DNA of 64,000 nt from DATLWN01 sp964422615. GTDB taxonomy: Bacteria > Pseudomonadota > Zetaproteobacteria > Mariprofundales > Mariprofundaceae. The translations under genes and the position numbers were made by a program. The notes beneath the pieces are model-generated. The model did not search any database. It had not been told where the DNA came from and saw nothing but the letters and a program-made list of their open reading frames with translations. The DNA lies in the NCBI GenBank assembly GCA_964422615.1, contig CAYRBJ010000001.1, forward strand, positions 1 through 64,000. Reading direction: 5' to 3'. Positions 10,166 through 18,902 of the stretch are shown in pieces. Within the stretch, counting starts at the first letter, position 1, and every line of letters begins with the position of its first letter.

Positions 10166-10288
10166 ATGTTCGAACCACGGATCACTTGTCCGCCTGGCAC
10201 GGGTTGCGCCCGGCAGCGGCTTTGCGCCCGCTGGTGGAATCACCTAGACGTCATCGACCATTGCGATTATCCTCGTCGACAGTACTGA
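10166..10288 (+). CDS. Possible 40-codon cysteine-containing small protein
   Basis: An ATG at 10166 follows a strong GGGGGAGGG ribosome-binding site with 5-base spacing. The frame runs 40 codons to TGA 10286-10288, within the gap between yjbQ and mreB. The product has four Cys (residues 8, 14, 20, 34), several Arg/Pro and no membrane segment. No family recognised. It may be real, a leader peptide upstream of the mre operon, or chance in GC-rich sequence. Confidence 0.3.
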   Translation: MFEPRITCPPGTGCARQRLCARWWNHLDVIDHCDYPRRQY

Positions 10289-10309
10289 TTTTCCCTCAGG
10301 ATTCCATCC

Positions 10310-11347
10310 ATGTTACAACGATTATTCGGCATATTTTCACAGGACATCGCCATTGACCTCGGTACTGCCAATACCCTGATCTATGTGCGCGGTGAGGGCA
10401 TTGTCCTGAACGAGCCCTCGGTGGTCGCCATCAACACCACCGGTGGTCGCCATGAGCGCAAGGTGCTGGCCGTCGGCGCCGATGCCAAGCGCATGCTGGG
10501 CCGCACGCCGGATGCCATCCAGGCCATCCGGCCGTTGAAGGACGGCGTCATCGCCGATTTCGAGATCACCGAGGAAATGCTCAAGCAGTTCATCCGCAAG
10601 GTGCACAAGCGCACCTGGGGCATTGCGCCGCGCATCGTCATCTGCGTGCCCTATGGCTCGACCCCCGTGGAGCGCCGTGCCATCCGCGAATCGGCGCTGT
10701 CTGCGGGCGCACGCGAGGTCTATCTGATCGAGGAACCGATGGCCGCGGCCATCGGCGCCGACCTGCCGGTCACCGAGGCGTCCGGTTCGCTGGTCGTGGA
10801 CATCGGCGGCGGTACCAGTGAGATCGCCGTCATCAGCTATGGCGGCATCGTCTATTCACGCTCCGTACGCGTCGGCGGCGACAAGATGGATGACGCGATC
10901 ATCAACCACCTGCGCCGCAAATACAGCCTGCTGGTCGGCACGCCAACGGCAGAAAAGATCAAGATGGAGATTGGCGCCGCCTATCCGCAGGAAACCCGGC
11001 GCGAGATGGAGGTCAAGGGCCGCGACCTAATCAACGGCGTGCCGAAGACCCTGGTGCTGGATGACTCGGAAATCCTTGAGGCGCTGACCGAGCCGGTCAA
11101 TGCCATCGTCGAAGGCATCAAGGTCTGCCTCGAGCGTACCCCGCCGGAACTGGCCGCCGACATCGTCGACAAAGGCGTCGTGCTGACCGGTGGCGGCGCC
11201 ATGCTGATCGGCCTGGATCAGTTGCTGCGCGAAGAAACCGGACTGCCGGTCACCGTATCGGAAAACCCGCTCAACTGCGTCGTGCTCGGCAGCGGACGGG
11301 TGCTTGATGAGCTTGACCGCATGCGGGGCGTCCTTTTCGAGGAATAA
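10310..11347 (+). CDS. mreB: Rod shape-determining protein MreB
   Basis: 345-residue bacterial actin. ATP-dependent filaments under the inner membrane guide the elongasome. Actin-fold motifs: phosphate 1 IDLGTANTLIYVRG, phosphate 2 VVDIGGGTSEIAVIS, and the adenosine motif VVLTGGGAML. The N-terminal MLQRLFGIFS is amphipathic, suited to membrane binding. First gene of mreBCD-mrdA-rodA; mreC begins 3 bases after its stop. A promoter presumably lies in 10103-10309, but none is clear. Confidence 0.99.
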   Translation: MLQRLFGIFSQDIAIDLGTANTLIYVRGEGIVLNEPSVVAINTTGGRHERKVLAVGADAKRMLGRTPDAIQAIRPLKDGVIADFEITEEMLKQFIRKVHKRTWGIAPRIVICVPYGSTPVERRAIRESALSAGAREVYLIEEPMAAAIGADLPVTEASGSLVVDIGGGTSEIAVISYGGIVYSRSVRVGGDKMDDAIINHLRRKYSLLVGTPTAEKIKMEIGAAYPQETRREMEVKGRDLINGVPKTLVLDDSEILEALTEPVNAIVEGIKVCLERTPPELAADIVDKGVVLTGGGAMLIGLDQLLREETGLPVTVSENPLNCVVLGSGRVLDELDRMRGVLFEE

Positions 11348-11350
11348 GTC

Positions 11351-12145
11351 GTGCCGCTTCCCCGCTGGCGCACGAATCGATCCTGGCTATGGATCGGGCT
11401 GGTACTTTTAGTTCTGCTGTACGTGATCGCCCCAATGCGCGTTGGTCCGCGCCTGACCCTTGGTCTGGCGCCGTTGATCGAGACCCTGCATGCCCCTGCC
11501 AACTGGTGGAAGCAAACCAGCCTGTGGTTCCAATCCCGCAGGGATCTGCAACAGCGCCTGGTAAAGGCCGAGGCTTCGGATCAGAAGCAGGCCGCGATGA
11601 TCGAAGAGCTGCGCGTGCAGAACGAAGAAAACCGCCAGTTAAGGAAACTTTTGTCGCTTGGCGTCATCGCCCCCGCATCCTGGCGCGGCGCCAAGGTCAT
11701 CGGCCATAGCCCCGACAAGGAAAGCACCCGCATTCTTTTACGGGTCGACGGTGCACACAGCGATGACATCGTGGCGTCCCGCGACGGCCTGGTTGGTCTG
11801 GTGGACAGTGTGGATCAGGGCCATGCGGTCGTGCGCACCATCCTCGACGCCTCCATCGCCGTACCGGTAACGCTTCCCGGTGGTACCTTGGCCGCCCTGG
11901 CCCGCGGCGAGGGTGACCACATCATCATCGATTTCATCCCCGCCAAGCAGGCTCCGCCAATCGGCGCCGTTCTGGTCACCAGCGGCGCCGGCGGTTTGTT
12001 CCCCGCCGGCATCCCGGTGGCGCAGGTTTCCGCCGTAGAGCATCTGAAGGGCCAGATATTCGTGCGGGTTACCGCCGAGCCCGTAGCGCACTGGCAGCGG
12101 GACAGCTGGCTTGCCGTCGCCATCGCCGGAGGCAAGCCCCGATGA
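11351..12145 (+). CDS. mreC: Rod shape-determining protein MreC
   Basis: 264 residues, bitopic periplasmic scaffold of the elongasome that binds PBP2. It has a GTG start, an N-terminal membrane helix (about 13-30), a coiled coil (about 65-100, with QKQAAMIEELRVQNEENRQL), and then the beta-barrel MreC domain (VIGHSPDKESTRILLRVDG, DGLVGLVDSV). Its stop overlaps the mreD start by the ATGA arrangement. Confidence 0.96.
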   Translation: MPLPRWRTNRSWLWIGLVLLVLLYVIAPMRVGPRLTLGLAPLIETLHAPANWWKQTSLWFQSRRDLQQRLVKAEASDQKQAAMIEELRVQNEENRQLRKLLSLGVIAPASWRGAKVIGHSPDKESTRILLRVDGAHSDDIVASRDGLVGLVDSVDQGHAVVRTILDASIAVPVTLPGGTLAALARGEGDHIIIDFIPAKQAPPIGAVLVTSGAGGLFPAGIPVAQVSAVEHLKGQIFVRVTAEPVAHWQRDSWLAVAIAGGKPR

Positions 12146-12543
12146 TCCCGCCGCTGATTCTGCTGCTGTGCATTGTCGGCGTCGTCTGTAATCTCGGCTT
12201 CTCCGGCTTTACCGTACAACCGGACTGGTCGCTGGCCCTGTTGCTGGCCTGCGTACTGGCCCATCGCGGCAACTGGGCCTGGGTCCTCCCGGGCGCCTTC
12301 TTCCATGACCTGGCCCTGCAATGGACGGTATGGATGTGTGTCCCCTTCATGGTGCTGGTGCCGGCATTGATGGCCCTGGTCGACTTCCAGGCGGGCCCCG
12401 GCCTGCCACAGCGCTATTTCGCTTTGCTGATGACCACGATCCCGCTGTTGTACTGGGGCTGGGGCTTCGATGCCTGGCTGTTGACGGTTTTGCTTTGCCT
12501 GGGTATCTGGTACATTCTAGCTCGCCATTATGTCTGGACTTAA
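12142..12543 (+). CDS. mreD: Rod shape-determining protein MreD
   Basis: 133-residue inner-membrane protein with about five hydrophobic helices and little else, shorter than E. coli MreD (162). Identity rests on topology plus exact placement between mreC and mrdA, overlapping mreC by 4 and mrdA by 14 bases. PDWSLALLLACVLAHRG matches the family's first-loop pattern. It acts in the elongasome with MreC, RodA and PBP2. Confidence 0.9.
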   Translation: MIPPLILLLCIVGVVCNLGFSGFTVQPDWSLALLLACVLAHRGNWAWVLPGAFFHDLALQWTVWMCVPFMVLVPALMALVDFQAGPGLPQRYFALLMTTIPLLYWGWGFDAWLLTVLLCLGIWYILARHYVWT

Positions 12544-14356
12544 AACCCGCCAGAGTTTCGACCGGCGCATCCTGGCCTTCCAGATCGGCAGCCTGCTGAT
12601 CCTGCTGATGCTGACGGCACGCCTGATCGACCTGCAATGGATCCAGCACGAAGCGCTGGCGCAGCAGGCCGAGCAGAATCGCGTCGATATTGTGCCTATC
12701 CTGCCGACACGCGGAGAGATCGTGGACGACGACGGTCGGGGCATGGCGGTCAACCGCGTCCGCTTCCAGGTGCAGATGATCCCCGAGCGGGTTGGCAATA
12801 CGAACCAGGCCCTCTCCGCCCTGGCCATCATGCTTCACTGGGACGCGGATACCGTCAGACGCCTGCGCCAACGCATCGCCCATGCGCGACCTGATCGCCC
12901 GGTGCTGCTCGATGACAAGCTGCCATGGAGAACCGTAGCCCCGCTGGCCGCTCGCCTGCACCATTTCCCGGGCATCAATGTGCTGGCGGGTACGGAACGC
13001 CTCTATCCCTATGGGGCGATTACCTCGCACCTGCTGGGCTATTTGTCGCTGGCACAGCCGGAAGACATCGATCACGGAGCCATGTCCAACGAACTGGTCG
13101 GACGTTCGGGCGCGGAGCGGAGCTTCGATACCCAGCTGCGCGGCAAACCCGGCTTCCGGCGGGAGGAGGTGGATGCGCATGGCCGACGTGTCGCCGTGCT
13201 GGGCCGCACGGAACCCCAGATGGGCAATGTCCTGAAGCTGAGCATCGACATGGATGTGCAGAAGGCGGCTTGGAAGGCGCTGGGAAACCGTACCGGCGCC
13301 GTCGTCGTGATGAACGTGCATACGGGCAAGCTGCTGGCCCTGCTCAGCAAGCCAGGCTTTGACACCAATCATTTCATTACCGGTCTGGAAGAAAAGGAAT
13401 GGGGGGCCTGGTTGCACAATCCTCGCAAGCCGTTGCTGGACCGGGCCATCCAGGGTGCCTTCCCACCGGCCTCCACCTTCAAGCTGATCACGGCCCTGGC
13501 GGGACTTCGCTATCATGCGCCGTTGGCCTCGGGCACCACCGAATGCAAGGGAATTCTGAAATTACCCGACCGGACCCTGCACTGCTGGAAACACGTGGGC
13601 CATGGGCGCATCGACCTAAGGCGGGCCATCTACGAATCCTGCGACATCTTCTTTTATAAACTCGGCGACCAGATCGGCATGGCAGACATGATGGCGGAGG
13701 CCCGGCGCTGGGGGCTCGGCAAGCGTACCGGCATCGATCTGGCCGGCGAAGTCAGCGGCCATCTCGCCGGTGCCCGGCCGGAGGCCAAGCGGCAGCTATG
13801 GTATAAAGGTGAAACGATGATCACCGCCATCGGCCAGGGCGAGACCGATGTTACACCACTGCAGATGGCGCGTTTCGCGGCGGCCCTGGCCAACGGCGGG
13901 CTGTTGCTCAAGCCTGAATTGCGGGCTGATACGCCTCCTGTGGTGCAATCACGGGTCGACGTCAATCCGGCCAATCTCGCCTTTGTGCGCCAGGCCATGC
14001 GCGACGTGGTCGCCAAGATCCACGGCACGGCCCATGCCTGGCTGTACAATTCGCCGTGGCATGTGGCCGGAAAAACGGGCACGGCCCAGGTCATCTCCGA
14101 AATCCAGGATATCCAAGGCCATGAATCGCCGGTTTTTGATCGCCACCGTGACCATGCCTGGTTCATCGGTTTCGCCCCCTTTGAGCACCCGCAGATCGCC
14201 TTTGCCGTTTTCGTCGAGCATGGCGGCCATGGTGGCAGCGCCGCCGCTCCCATCGCAGCGGCAGTGATCAGGACCCTGGCCGCCAAGGAAGCCAGGGAAA
14301 AGAAAGAGGGGGCGCCACCGACGCAGGCTGCCGCCCCACTGTCACCGCACGCATGA
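12530..14356 (+). CDS. mrdA: Penicillin-binding protein 2 (elongasome transpeptidase)
   Basis: 608 residues, class B PBP that cross-links lateral-wall peptidoglycan. An N-terminal membrane anchor (about 17-36) and the pedestal motif PTRGEIVDDDG precede the transpeptidase domain. Active-site motifs are present: STFK (nucleophile Ser, after FPPA rather than the common PG), SCD in place of SxN, and KTGTAQ. GQGETDVTPLQMARF is diagnostic of PBP2. It overlaps mreD upstream and rodA downstream (ATGA). Confidence 0.97.
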   Translation: MSGLKTRQSFDRRILAFQIGSLLILLMLTARLIDLQWIQHEALAQQAEQNRVDIVPILPTRGEIVDDDGRGMAVNRVRFQVQMIPERVGNTNQALSALAIMLHWDADTVRRLRQRIAHARPDRPVLLDDKLPWRTVAPLAARLHHFPGINVLAGTERLYPYGAITSHLLGYLSLAQPEDIDHGAMSNELVGRSGAERSFDTQLRGKPGFRREEVDAHGRRVAVLGRTEPQMGNVLKLSIDMDVQKAAWKALGNRTGAVVVMNVHTGKLLALLSKPGFDTNHFITGLEEKEWGAWLHNPRKPLLDRAIQGAFPPASTFKLITALAGLRYHAPLASGTTECKGILKLPDRTLHCWKHVGHGRIDLRRAIYESCDIFFYKLGDQIGMADMMAEARRWGLGKRTGIDLAGEVSGHLAGARPEAKRQLWYKGETMITAIGQGETDVTPLQMARFAAALANGGLLLKPELRADTPPVVQSRVDVNPANLAFVRQAMRDVVAKIHGTAHAWLYNSPWHVAGKTGTAQVISEIQDIQGHESPVFDRHRDHAWFIGFAPFEHPQIAFAVFVEHGGHGGSAAAPIAAAVIRTLAAKEAREKKEGAPPTQAAAPLSPHA

Positions 14357-15459
14357 ACTTCCGCTGGCGTGTCCTGGATCTGCCCATGCTGATCTGCCTG
14401 CTGTGTCTGGCCGTGCTGGGCTCAGCCACCCTGTATGCCGCCGTCCACCAAGGCGACATCGCCCTATGGCAGCGGCAAAACATACACTGGCTGTTCGGCA
14501 TCGGCATCTTTGTGCTGATGTGCGTCGTGCCGCTGCGGGTCTACGCCCTCGCCGCCTGGCCGGCTTATGTCATCGCCCTGATCTTTCTGGCCCTGGTGCC
14601 GATGGTCGGCGTCGTGCAGCTGGGAGCCCGGCGCTGGCTGAACCTGGGGCTGTTTCACCTGCAACCTTCGGAAATGATGAAATGGGCCCTGATGTTGCTG
14701 ATGGCCCATTGGTTTGCCTCGCGCGAGGCAAACCGGCTGAAGCCCCTGTCCATCGCCCTGGCTTTTGCGGTGGTCCCTGCCGCCCTGATATTCACCCAGC
14801 CCGATCTTGGCACCACACTGGTACTGCTGTTCGCCACCACCGCCATGCTGATCGCCAGCGGCCTGCCATGGCGTTGGCTCGCATACGCCATGATCCTGGC
14901 GCTGCTCAGCGCCCCCTTGCTTTGGCACCACATGCATGACTACCAGCGCATGCGCATCCTCAGTTTCCTCAACCCGCAGTCCGATCCGCTCGGCGCCGGT
15001 TACCATGTGATCCAGTCGACCATCGCCATCGGTTCTGGCGGCATTTTCGGCAAGGGCTATCTGCAGGGAACCCAGGCCCGCCTACATTTCCTGCCCGAGC
15101 AGCACACCGATTTCATCTTCGGCGTACTGGCGGAGGAGGGAGGGCTGATCGTTGCCATGCTGCTGTTGGTCCTGTACGGCATCCTGATCTCCCGCATCCT
15201 GATCATCGCCTCGCGGGCCCACACCCGATTTGGGTCGCTGGTCTGCCTCGGTATTGCCTCGATCTTTCTGATCTACATCGGTGTGAACATCGGCATGGTA
15301 TCGGGACTACTGCCCGTCGTCGGCGTGCCGCTGCCATTCATCAGTTACGGTGGTTCGGCGCTGGTGACGATGCTGGCGGCCCTTGGCGTGGTGATGCGCG
15401 TGGCCATCGAATCCGAGAACAAGGTGCCGTGGCAGCGGCCAGGCAGCCCGCTGCTCTAG
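14353..15459 (+). CDS. rodA: Peptidoglycan glycosyltransferase RodA (SEDS family)
   Basis: 368 residues with about ten membrane helices. It polymerises lipid II into glycan strands as partner of PBP2. Conserved SEDS features: LGARRWLNLG, FHLQPSEMMKWALML, FTQPDLGTTLVLL (catalytic Asp), LPEQHTDFIFGVLAEE, GLLPVVGVPLPFISYGGSAL. Last gene of the mre operon, ending 6 bases before the convergent DUF1634 gene, with no terminator between. Confidence 0.98.
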   Translation: MNFRWRVLDLPMLICLLCLAVLGSATLYAAVHQGDIALWQRQNIHWLFGIGIFVLMCVVPLRVYALAAWPAYVIALIFLALVPMVGVVQLGARRWLNLGLFHLQPSEMMKWALMLLMAHWFASREANRLKPLSIALAFAVVPAALIFTQPDLGTTLVLLFATTAMLIASGLPWRWLAYAMILALLSAPLLWHHMHDYQRMRILSFLNPQSDPLGAGYHVIQSTIAIGSGGIFGKGYLQGTQARLHFLPEQHTDFIFGVLAEEGGLIVAMLLLVLYGILISRILIIASRAHTRFGSLVCLGIASIFLIYIGVNIGMVSGLLPVVGVPLPFISYGGSALVTMLAALGVVMRVAIESENKVPWQRPGSPLL

Positions 15460-15465
15460 GAAAAG

Positions 15466-15864
15466 TCAGATGCTGACCTTGAACACGCTGCCGACGATGA
15501 CGCTGGCGATCATGATCATCAGCACCAGCGCGGCAATGAACGCGAATCGCCTGTCCCGCTGTTTGAGGAAAGCGAGGATGGAGGCCAGCACAAGAATGAA
15601 CGGCGTCAGGATCAGAAAAACGGTGCCCAGGTACAAAAATGGCCCGGCATCACCCGATCCGATGGCCTGGAGAAATTCCGCCAGCGAATGATAATACTGC
15701 TGGGTGGTATGGGGGATCGCCTGCTTGCGCAGAAACAGCAGCACCAGCCCGATCGCATAGCAGGCGAATGTGACCGCCATGCCCGACGACATGATCAAGG
15801 AGGCGATGCGCTCGACCGGCTCAACCGCCGCCGCCCCCTGCGGAGTTTCAGGCCGGTCCGTCAC
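15466..15864 (-). CDS. DUF1634 membrane protein, partner of TauE/SafE exporter
   Basis: 132 residues, GTG start, three predicted membrane helices (about 27-45, 75-98, 107-128). The RIASLIMSSGMAVTF and GTVFLILTPFILVLASILAFL segments fit DUF1634, a family repeatedly encoded next to TauE/SafE transporters. The start overlaps the stop of the upstream exporter gene, so the two are cotranscribed. It presumably assists the exporter; its biochemical role is unknown. Confidence 0.85.
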   Translation of the reverse strand: MTDRPETPQGAAAVEPVERIASLIMSSGMAVTFACYAIGLVLLFLRKQAIPHTTQQYYHSLAEFLQAIGSGDAGPFLYLGTVFLILTPFILVLASILAFLKQRDRRFAFIAALVLMIMIASVIVGSVFKVSI

Positions 15865-16745
15865 AGCAGCCCCGGCAGCTTCAGGCCGAAGCCCATCGCG
15901 ATACCCTTGGCCAACATCTGATAGCCAAGATAAAAGAGCAACAGGATGAATATCGTATTGATGACACGGCCGTGCAGCCGGTTCATCACATAGCTGCCGA
16001 CCGTGGCTCCGAGCATCGTACCGAGCACCACCGGTGCCACGATATACTGGTTGATGCCACCGGCCAGAAAATACACGATGGCACTGGTGGCGGCGGTGAT
16101 ACCGATCATGAACTTGCTGGTGGCAGCCGCCGCTTTCATCGGGATACCCATGAATGAGTTCATGGCCGCCACCTTAAAGATACCGCCGCCAATGCCCAGC
16201 AGACCGGAACCGATACCGGCCATCATGGCCACGAGGCTGCCCTTCATGGCACCGCTGGCGTGGTAGCGGACTTGCCGGTGCTCCGCCTGATCGTAGAATT
16301 CCCCCTGCAGTCCGAGCCGATGTGCAAGCCCTTCCGCAGGCTGTGACCGCTCGTCTGCGCTTTCAGGCGTGCGATCCTCCGCCTTGCGCGTTCGAAAGGA
16401 CACCCCCACGACATAGAAGACCAAAATCCCGAAAATCAGGCTCAGGATCCAGCCGTGCAACAGCACGCCGATCAGCGCCCCGGTCAGCGCTCCAAATGTC
16501 GTTGCAATTTCAAGAAACATGGCCAGACGGACGTTGGTGATGCGCTGATCCACATAGGACCAGGCCCCGGCGATGGATGTGGCGATCACCGAGATAATGC
16601 TCGCTGCGATGGCGTTGTGGATCGGGATATGAAACAGCAACGTCAGCGCCGGCACGATGATCACGCCGCCTCCGATGCCGACGATGGCGCCGAAAAACCC
16701 AGAGCAGATCGCCACCGAAAACAGCAGCGTGAACTCCATCAGCAT
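15861..16745 (-). CDS. Sulfite exporter TauE/SafE family (anion permease)
   Basis: About 294 residues, eight to nine helices with the internal duplication of the family: GFFGAIVGIGGGVIIVPAL in the first half and GIGSGLLGIGGGIFKVAAM in the second. Members export small sulfur-containing or organic anions; the substrate here is unknown. Start 16745 (MLMEFTLLF) is preferred, with an alternative at 16739; the frame is open much further upstream (to 17375) but that part has no transporter character. Couples to DUF1634 downstream. Confidence 0.88.
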   Translation of the reverse strand: MLMEFTLLFSVAICSGFFGAIVGIGGGVIIVPALTLLFHIPIHNAIAASIISVIATSIAGAWSYVDQRITNVRLAMFLEIATTFGALTGALIGVLLHGWILSLIFGILVFYVVGVSFRTRKAEDRTPESADERSQPAEGLAHRLGLQGEFYDQAEHRQVRYHASGAMKGSLVAMMAGIGSGLLGIGGGIFKVAAMNSFMGIPMKAAAATSKFMIGITAATSAIVYFLAGGINQYIVAPVVLGTMLGATVGSYVMNRLHGRVINTIFILLLFYLGYQMLAKGIAMGFGLKLPGLL

Positions 16746-17009
16746 GGAGCTGTACTCTTCACGAAACCATGCCTGCAGCATGACTGCGTTAAATGCCTTC
16801 GCCGGGTAAGTATCGGCCATCGATGGGTGCCGTTTGACATGCCGCCAACATAGCAGTTGCCCGTAGCCGGGCAAGTCATCATCGTCTTGTGGGAATTGCC
16901 CCAAAGATACCGCATACGTGTTTTTTCTCCCCTTGTCGGTCCATGGCTGACGAATTAAAAGCAGGGGATGCTGCCAGATCGCACCCAAAACCATTCGGCC
17001 CCAATGCCC

Positions 17010-17381
17010 ATGCGCGCGCGGATTACCCTGATCACGGCGTTTTTCATGGCGCTCGTCGTACTGTTGATGAGCGCAGACATGTGGCTGGCGCACCGTGCCG
17101 AGCAGCTCTACGACCGGGCCCGACAGGTGGCGGAGGGCCGGACATCGGACACGGACATGCTCCGGGATGCGCAGAAAGGATGGGTCATCGTCAAGGTGGC
17201 CCATGTTTCTGCTGGCCTTTGCAACACCTTCACCGGCGGCCTGTGGTTTTCCATGCTGCTGCCGAAAAGCCGCCATATCCAGAACGAGCATCCGACCGTA
17301 TCCGCCGCGGGCGGCGGCTGCACCCTCGGCGATTCCAATGTCCTGATCTTCACCTTTTCCGTACCGGCTAAGCACTTCTGA
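17010..17381 (+). CDS. Short membrane protein of unknown function, possibly a sensor-gene remnant
   Basis: About 123 residues. The N-terminus RARITLITAFFMALVVLL resembles the first membrane helix of HAMP/GGDEF-type sensors, followed by a helical, charged stretch to about residue 60. The remainder (Gly/Ser-rich, ends VPAKHF) looks unlike the expected sensor continuation. No good ribosome-binding site precedes either candidate Met (17004, 17010). It could be a truncated receptor gene, a small membrane protein, or chance coding. 16746-17009 upstream shows no other gene. Confidence 0.35.
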   Translation: MRARITLITAFFMALVVLLMSADMWLAHRAEQLYDRARQVAEGRTSDTDMLRDAQKGWVIVKVAHVSAGLCNTFTGGLWFSMLLPKSRHIQNEHPTVSAAGGGCTLGDSNVLIFTFSVPAKHF

Positions 17382-17461
17382 CTCACCGACGCTTGCCTTC
17401 GTGCCGGTAACGTCTTTAATGGATAATGGCCCCAGGGCCGTGTTTGCTGACGGGAGGCTAT

Positions 17462-17893
17462 ATGGAACGTGTGTTCTCCGGTTTTATCGCCGGCTTCCTG
17501 GCGACCATCATCTTCCATCAACTGACGCTGATGCTGTTGTGGAAGGCCGGCTTCGCTCCCTTCGCACCGTTTTCGCTGACGCCGACGTATCCGTTCGGGG
17601 TACCGGCCGTGATCTCGCTGGCCTTCTGGGGTGGGGTGTGGGGCATCGCCTATGCATACATCGACGGTCGGTTCCCGCAAGGCGCCGGCTACTGGCCAGT
17701 GGCCTTCCTGTTCGGCGGCATCGCCCCATCAGCCGTGGCATTGTTGATCGTGCTTCCCCTGAAGGGCCATCCGGTGGGCGGCGGCTGGCACGCACCGCTG
17801 CTGATCACTGCCCTGCTCGTCAACGGCGCCTGGGGCATCGGTACCGGCCTGGTCCTGCACATCCTGCGCGCATTCCGCAAGGCCGGAGCCTAG
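17462..17893 (+). CDS. Conserved small integral membrane protein
   Basis: 143 residues with four predicted helices: about 3-22, 43-63, 74-96 and 110-134. GGGAG-like sequence (GGGAGG) precedes ATG 17462 with proper spacing, which fixes the start. Sequence is Gly/Ala/Pro-rich (FWGGVWGIAYAYIDGRFP, PLKGHPVGGGWH). I recognise the general look of an uncharacterised proteobacterial membrane family but cannot name it. It sits 30 bases before the Na+/Ca2+ exchanger gene, perhaps in one transcript. Confidence 0.65.
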   Translation: MERVFSGFIAGFLATIIFHQLTLMLLWKAGFAPFAPFSLTPTYPFGVPAVISLAFWGGVWGIAYAYIDGRFPQGAGYWPVAFLFGGIAPSAVALLIVLPLKGHPVGGGWHAPLLITALLVNGAWGIGTGLVLHILRAFRKAGA

Positions 17894-17923
17894 CCGCCGC
17901 ATCGACAGCCTTTACCGGACATC

Positions 17924-18874
17924 ATGTACTTGCCCCTGTTCTACCTGGCGCTCGGTTTGCTGCTGCTCTATGTTGGCGCCGAGGCACTGGTTCATGGCAG
18001 CGCCGCGCTTGCCCGCCGGATTGGACTGTCGCCACTGGTGATCGGCCTGACCGTCGTCGCTTTCGGCACCAGCACGCCGGAGTTAGCGGTCAGCGTCAAG
18101 GCGGCGCTTTCCGGCATGGGCGATATCACGCTGGGCAATGTCATCGGCTCGAATATCGCCAACATCGCCCTGGTTATCGGTGCTGCCGCCCTGGTACACC
18201 CGATCGAGGTACATGCCCAGGCGGTGCGCTGGGATATCCCCGTCGTCATCGCTGCCTCGTTGCTGACGCTCACTTTCGCCTGGAGCGGTCATATCTCGCG
18301 CCTGGAAGGAGGCATCCTGTTGGCCGGGCTGATCGCCTACCTCGTCTATTCGGTGGTGCTGGGAAGGCGGGAACGGGCTCGCCAGGTAGTCGGCGAGTTC
18401 CAGGCCGAGGTACCGCAGGAGCTACGCAGCGTCGCAAACGAGCTGCTGCTGATTACCGGCGGCATCGCCCTGCTGGTGATCGGCGCCGACCGCGTCGTCG
18501 TAGGGGCGGTGGCCATTGCCAGCCTCTTCGGCATCAGCAAGTCCGTGATCGCCCTGACCGTCATTGCCTTCGGCACCAGCCTGCCGGAACTCGCCACCTC
18601 CATCGTCGCCGCTTATAAAAAACACAGCGACATCGCCATCGGCAACATCATCGGCTCCAATATCTTCAACCTGCTCGGCATCCTCGGCATCACCGCCCTG
18701 ATCACGCCGGTCGATGCCAAGGACATCCGCCACGTCGACTGGATCGTGATGATCGCGCTGACACTGCTGATGCTGCGTATGGCGCGCAAACGCTACACGC
18801 TGCGACGCTGGGAGGGCGCCGACCTGCTGGTGATCTACCTCGGCTATATCATCTATCTGTTCTACCGCGGCTGA
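17924..18874 (+). CDS. yrbG: Calcium/sodium antiporter, YrbG family (CaCA superfamily)
   Basis: 316 residues, ten helices with the inverted duplication of Ca2+/cation antiporters. The two alpha repeats are clear: GTSTPELAVSVKAAL with GNVIGSNIANIAL, and GTSLPELATSIVAAY with GNIIGSNIFNLLGILG. The paired Glu residues form the ion sites. It exports Ca2+ in exchange for Na+ across the inner membrane. Its stop is convergent with purN, 29 bases away. Confidence 0.94.
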   Translation: MYLPLFYLALGLLLLYVGAEALVHGSAALARRIGLSPLVIGLTVVAFGTSTPELAVSVKAALSGMGDITLGNVIGSNIANIALVIGAAALVHPIEVHAQAVRWDIPVVIAASLLTLTFAWSGHISRLEGGILLAGLIAYLVYSVVLGRRERARQVVGEFQAEVPQELRSVANELLLITGGIALLVIGADRVVVGAVAIASLFGISKSVIALTVIAFGTSLPELATSIVAAYKKHSDIAIGNIIGSNIFNLLGILGITALITPVDAKDIRHVDWIVMIALTLLMLRMARKRYTLRRWEGADLLVIYLGYIIYLFYRG

Positions 18875-18902
18875 GATTGTTGGGCGCACTCGGGAAAAGC
18901 GC

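Noticed and set aside
16746..17375. Long N-terminal extension of the TauE/SafE gene
   Set aside because: The added 210 residues are charged and non-membrane and overlap the plus-strand frame; family proteins start near 16745.
17401..18618. 405-codon plus-strand frame over the membrane-protein and antiporter genes
   Set aside because: Out-of-frame shadow of two genes with clear transmembrane and antiporter motifs.
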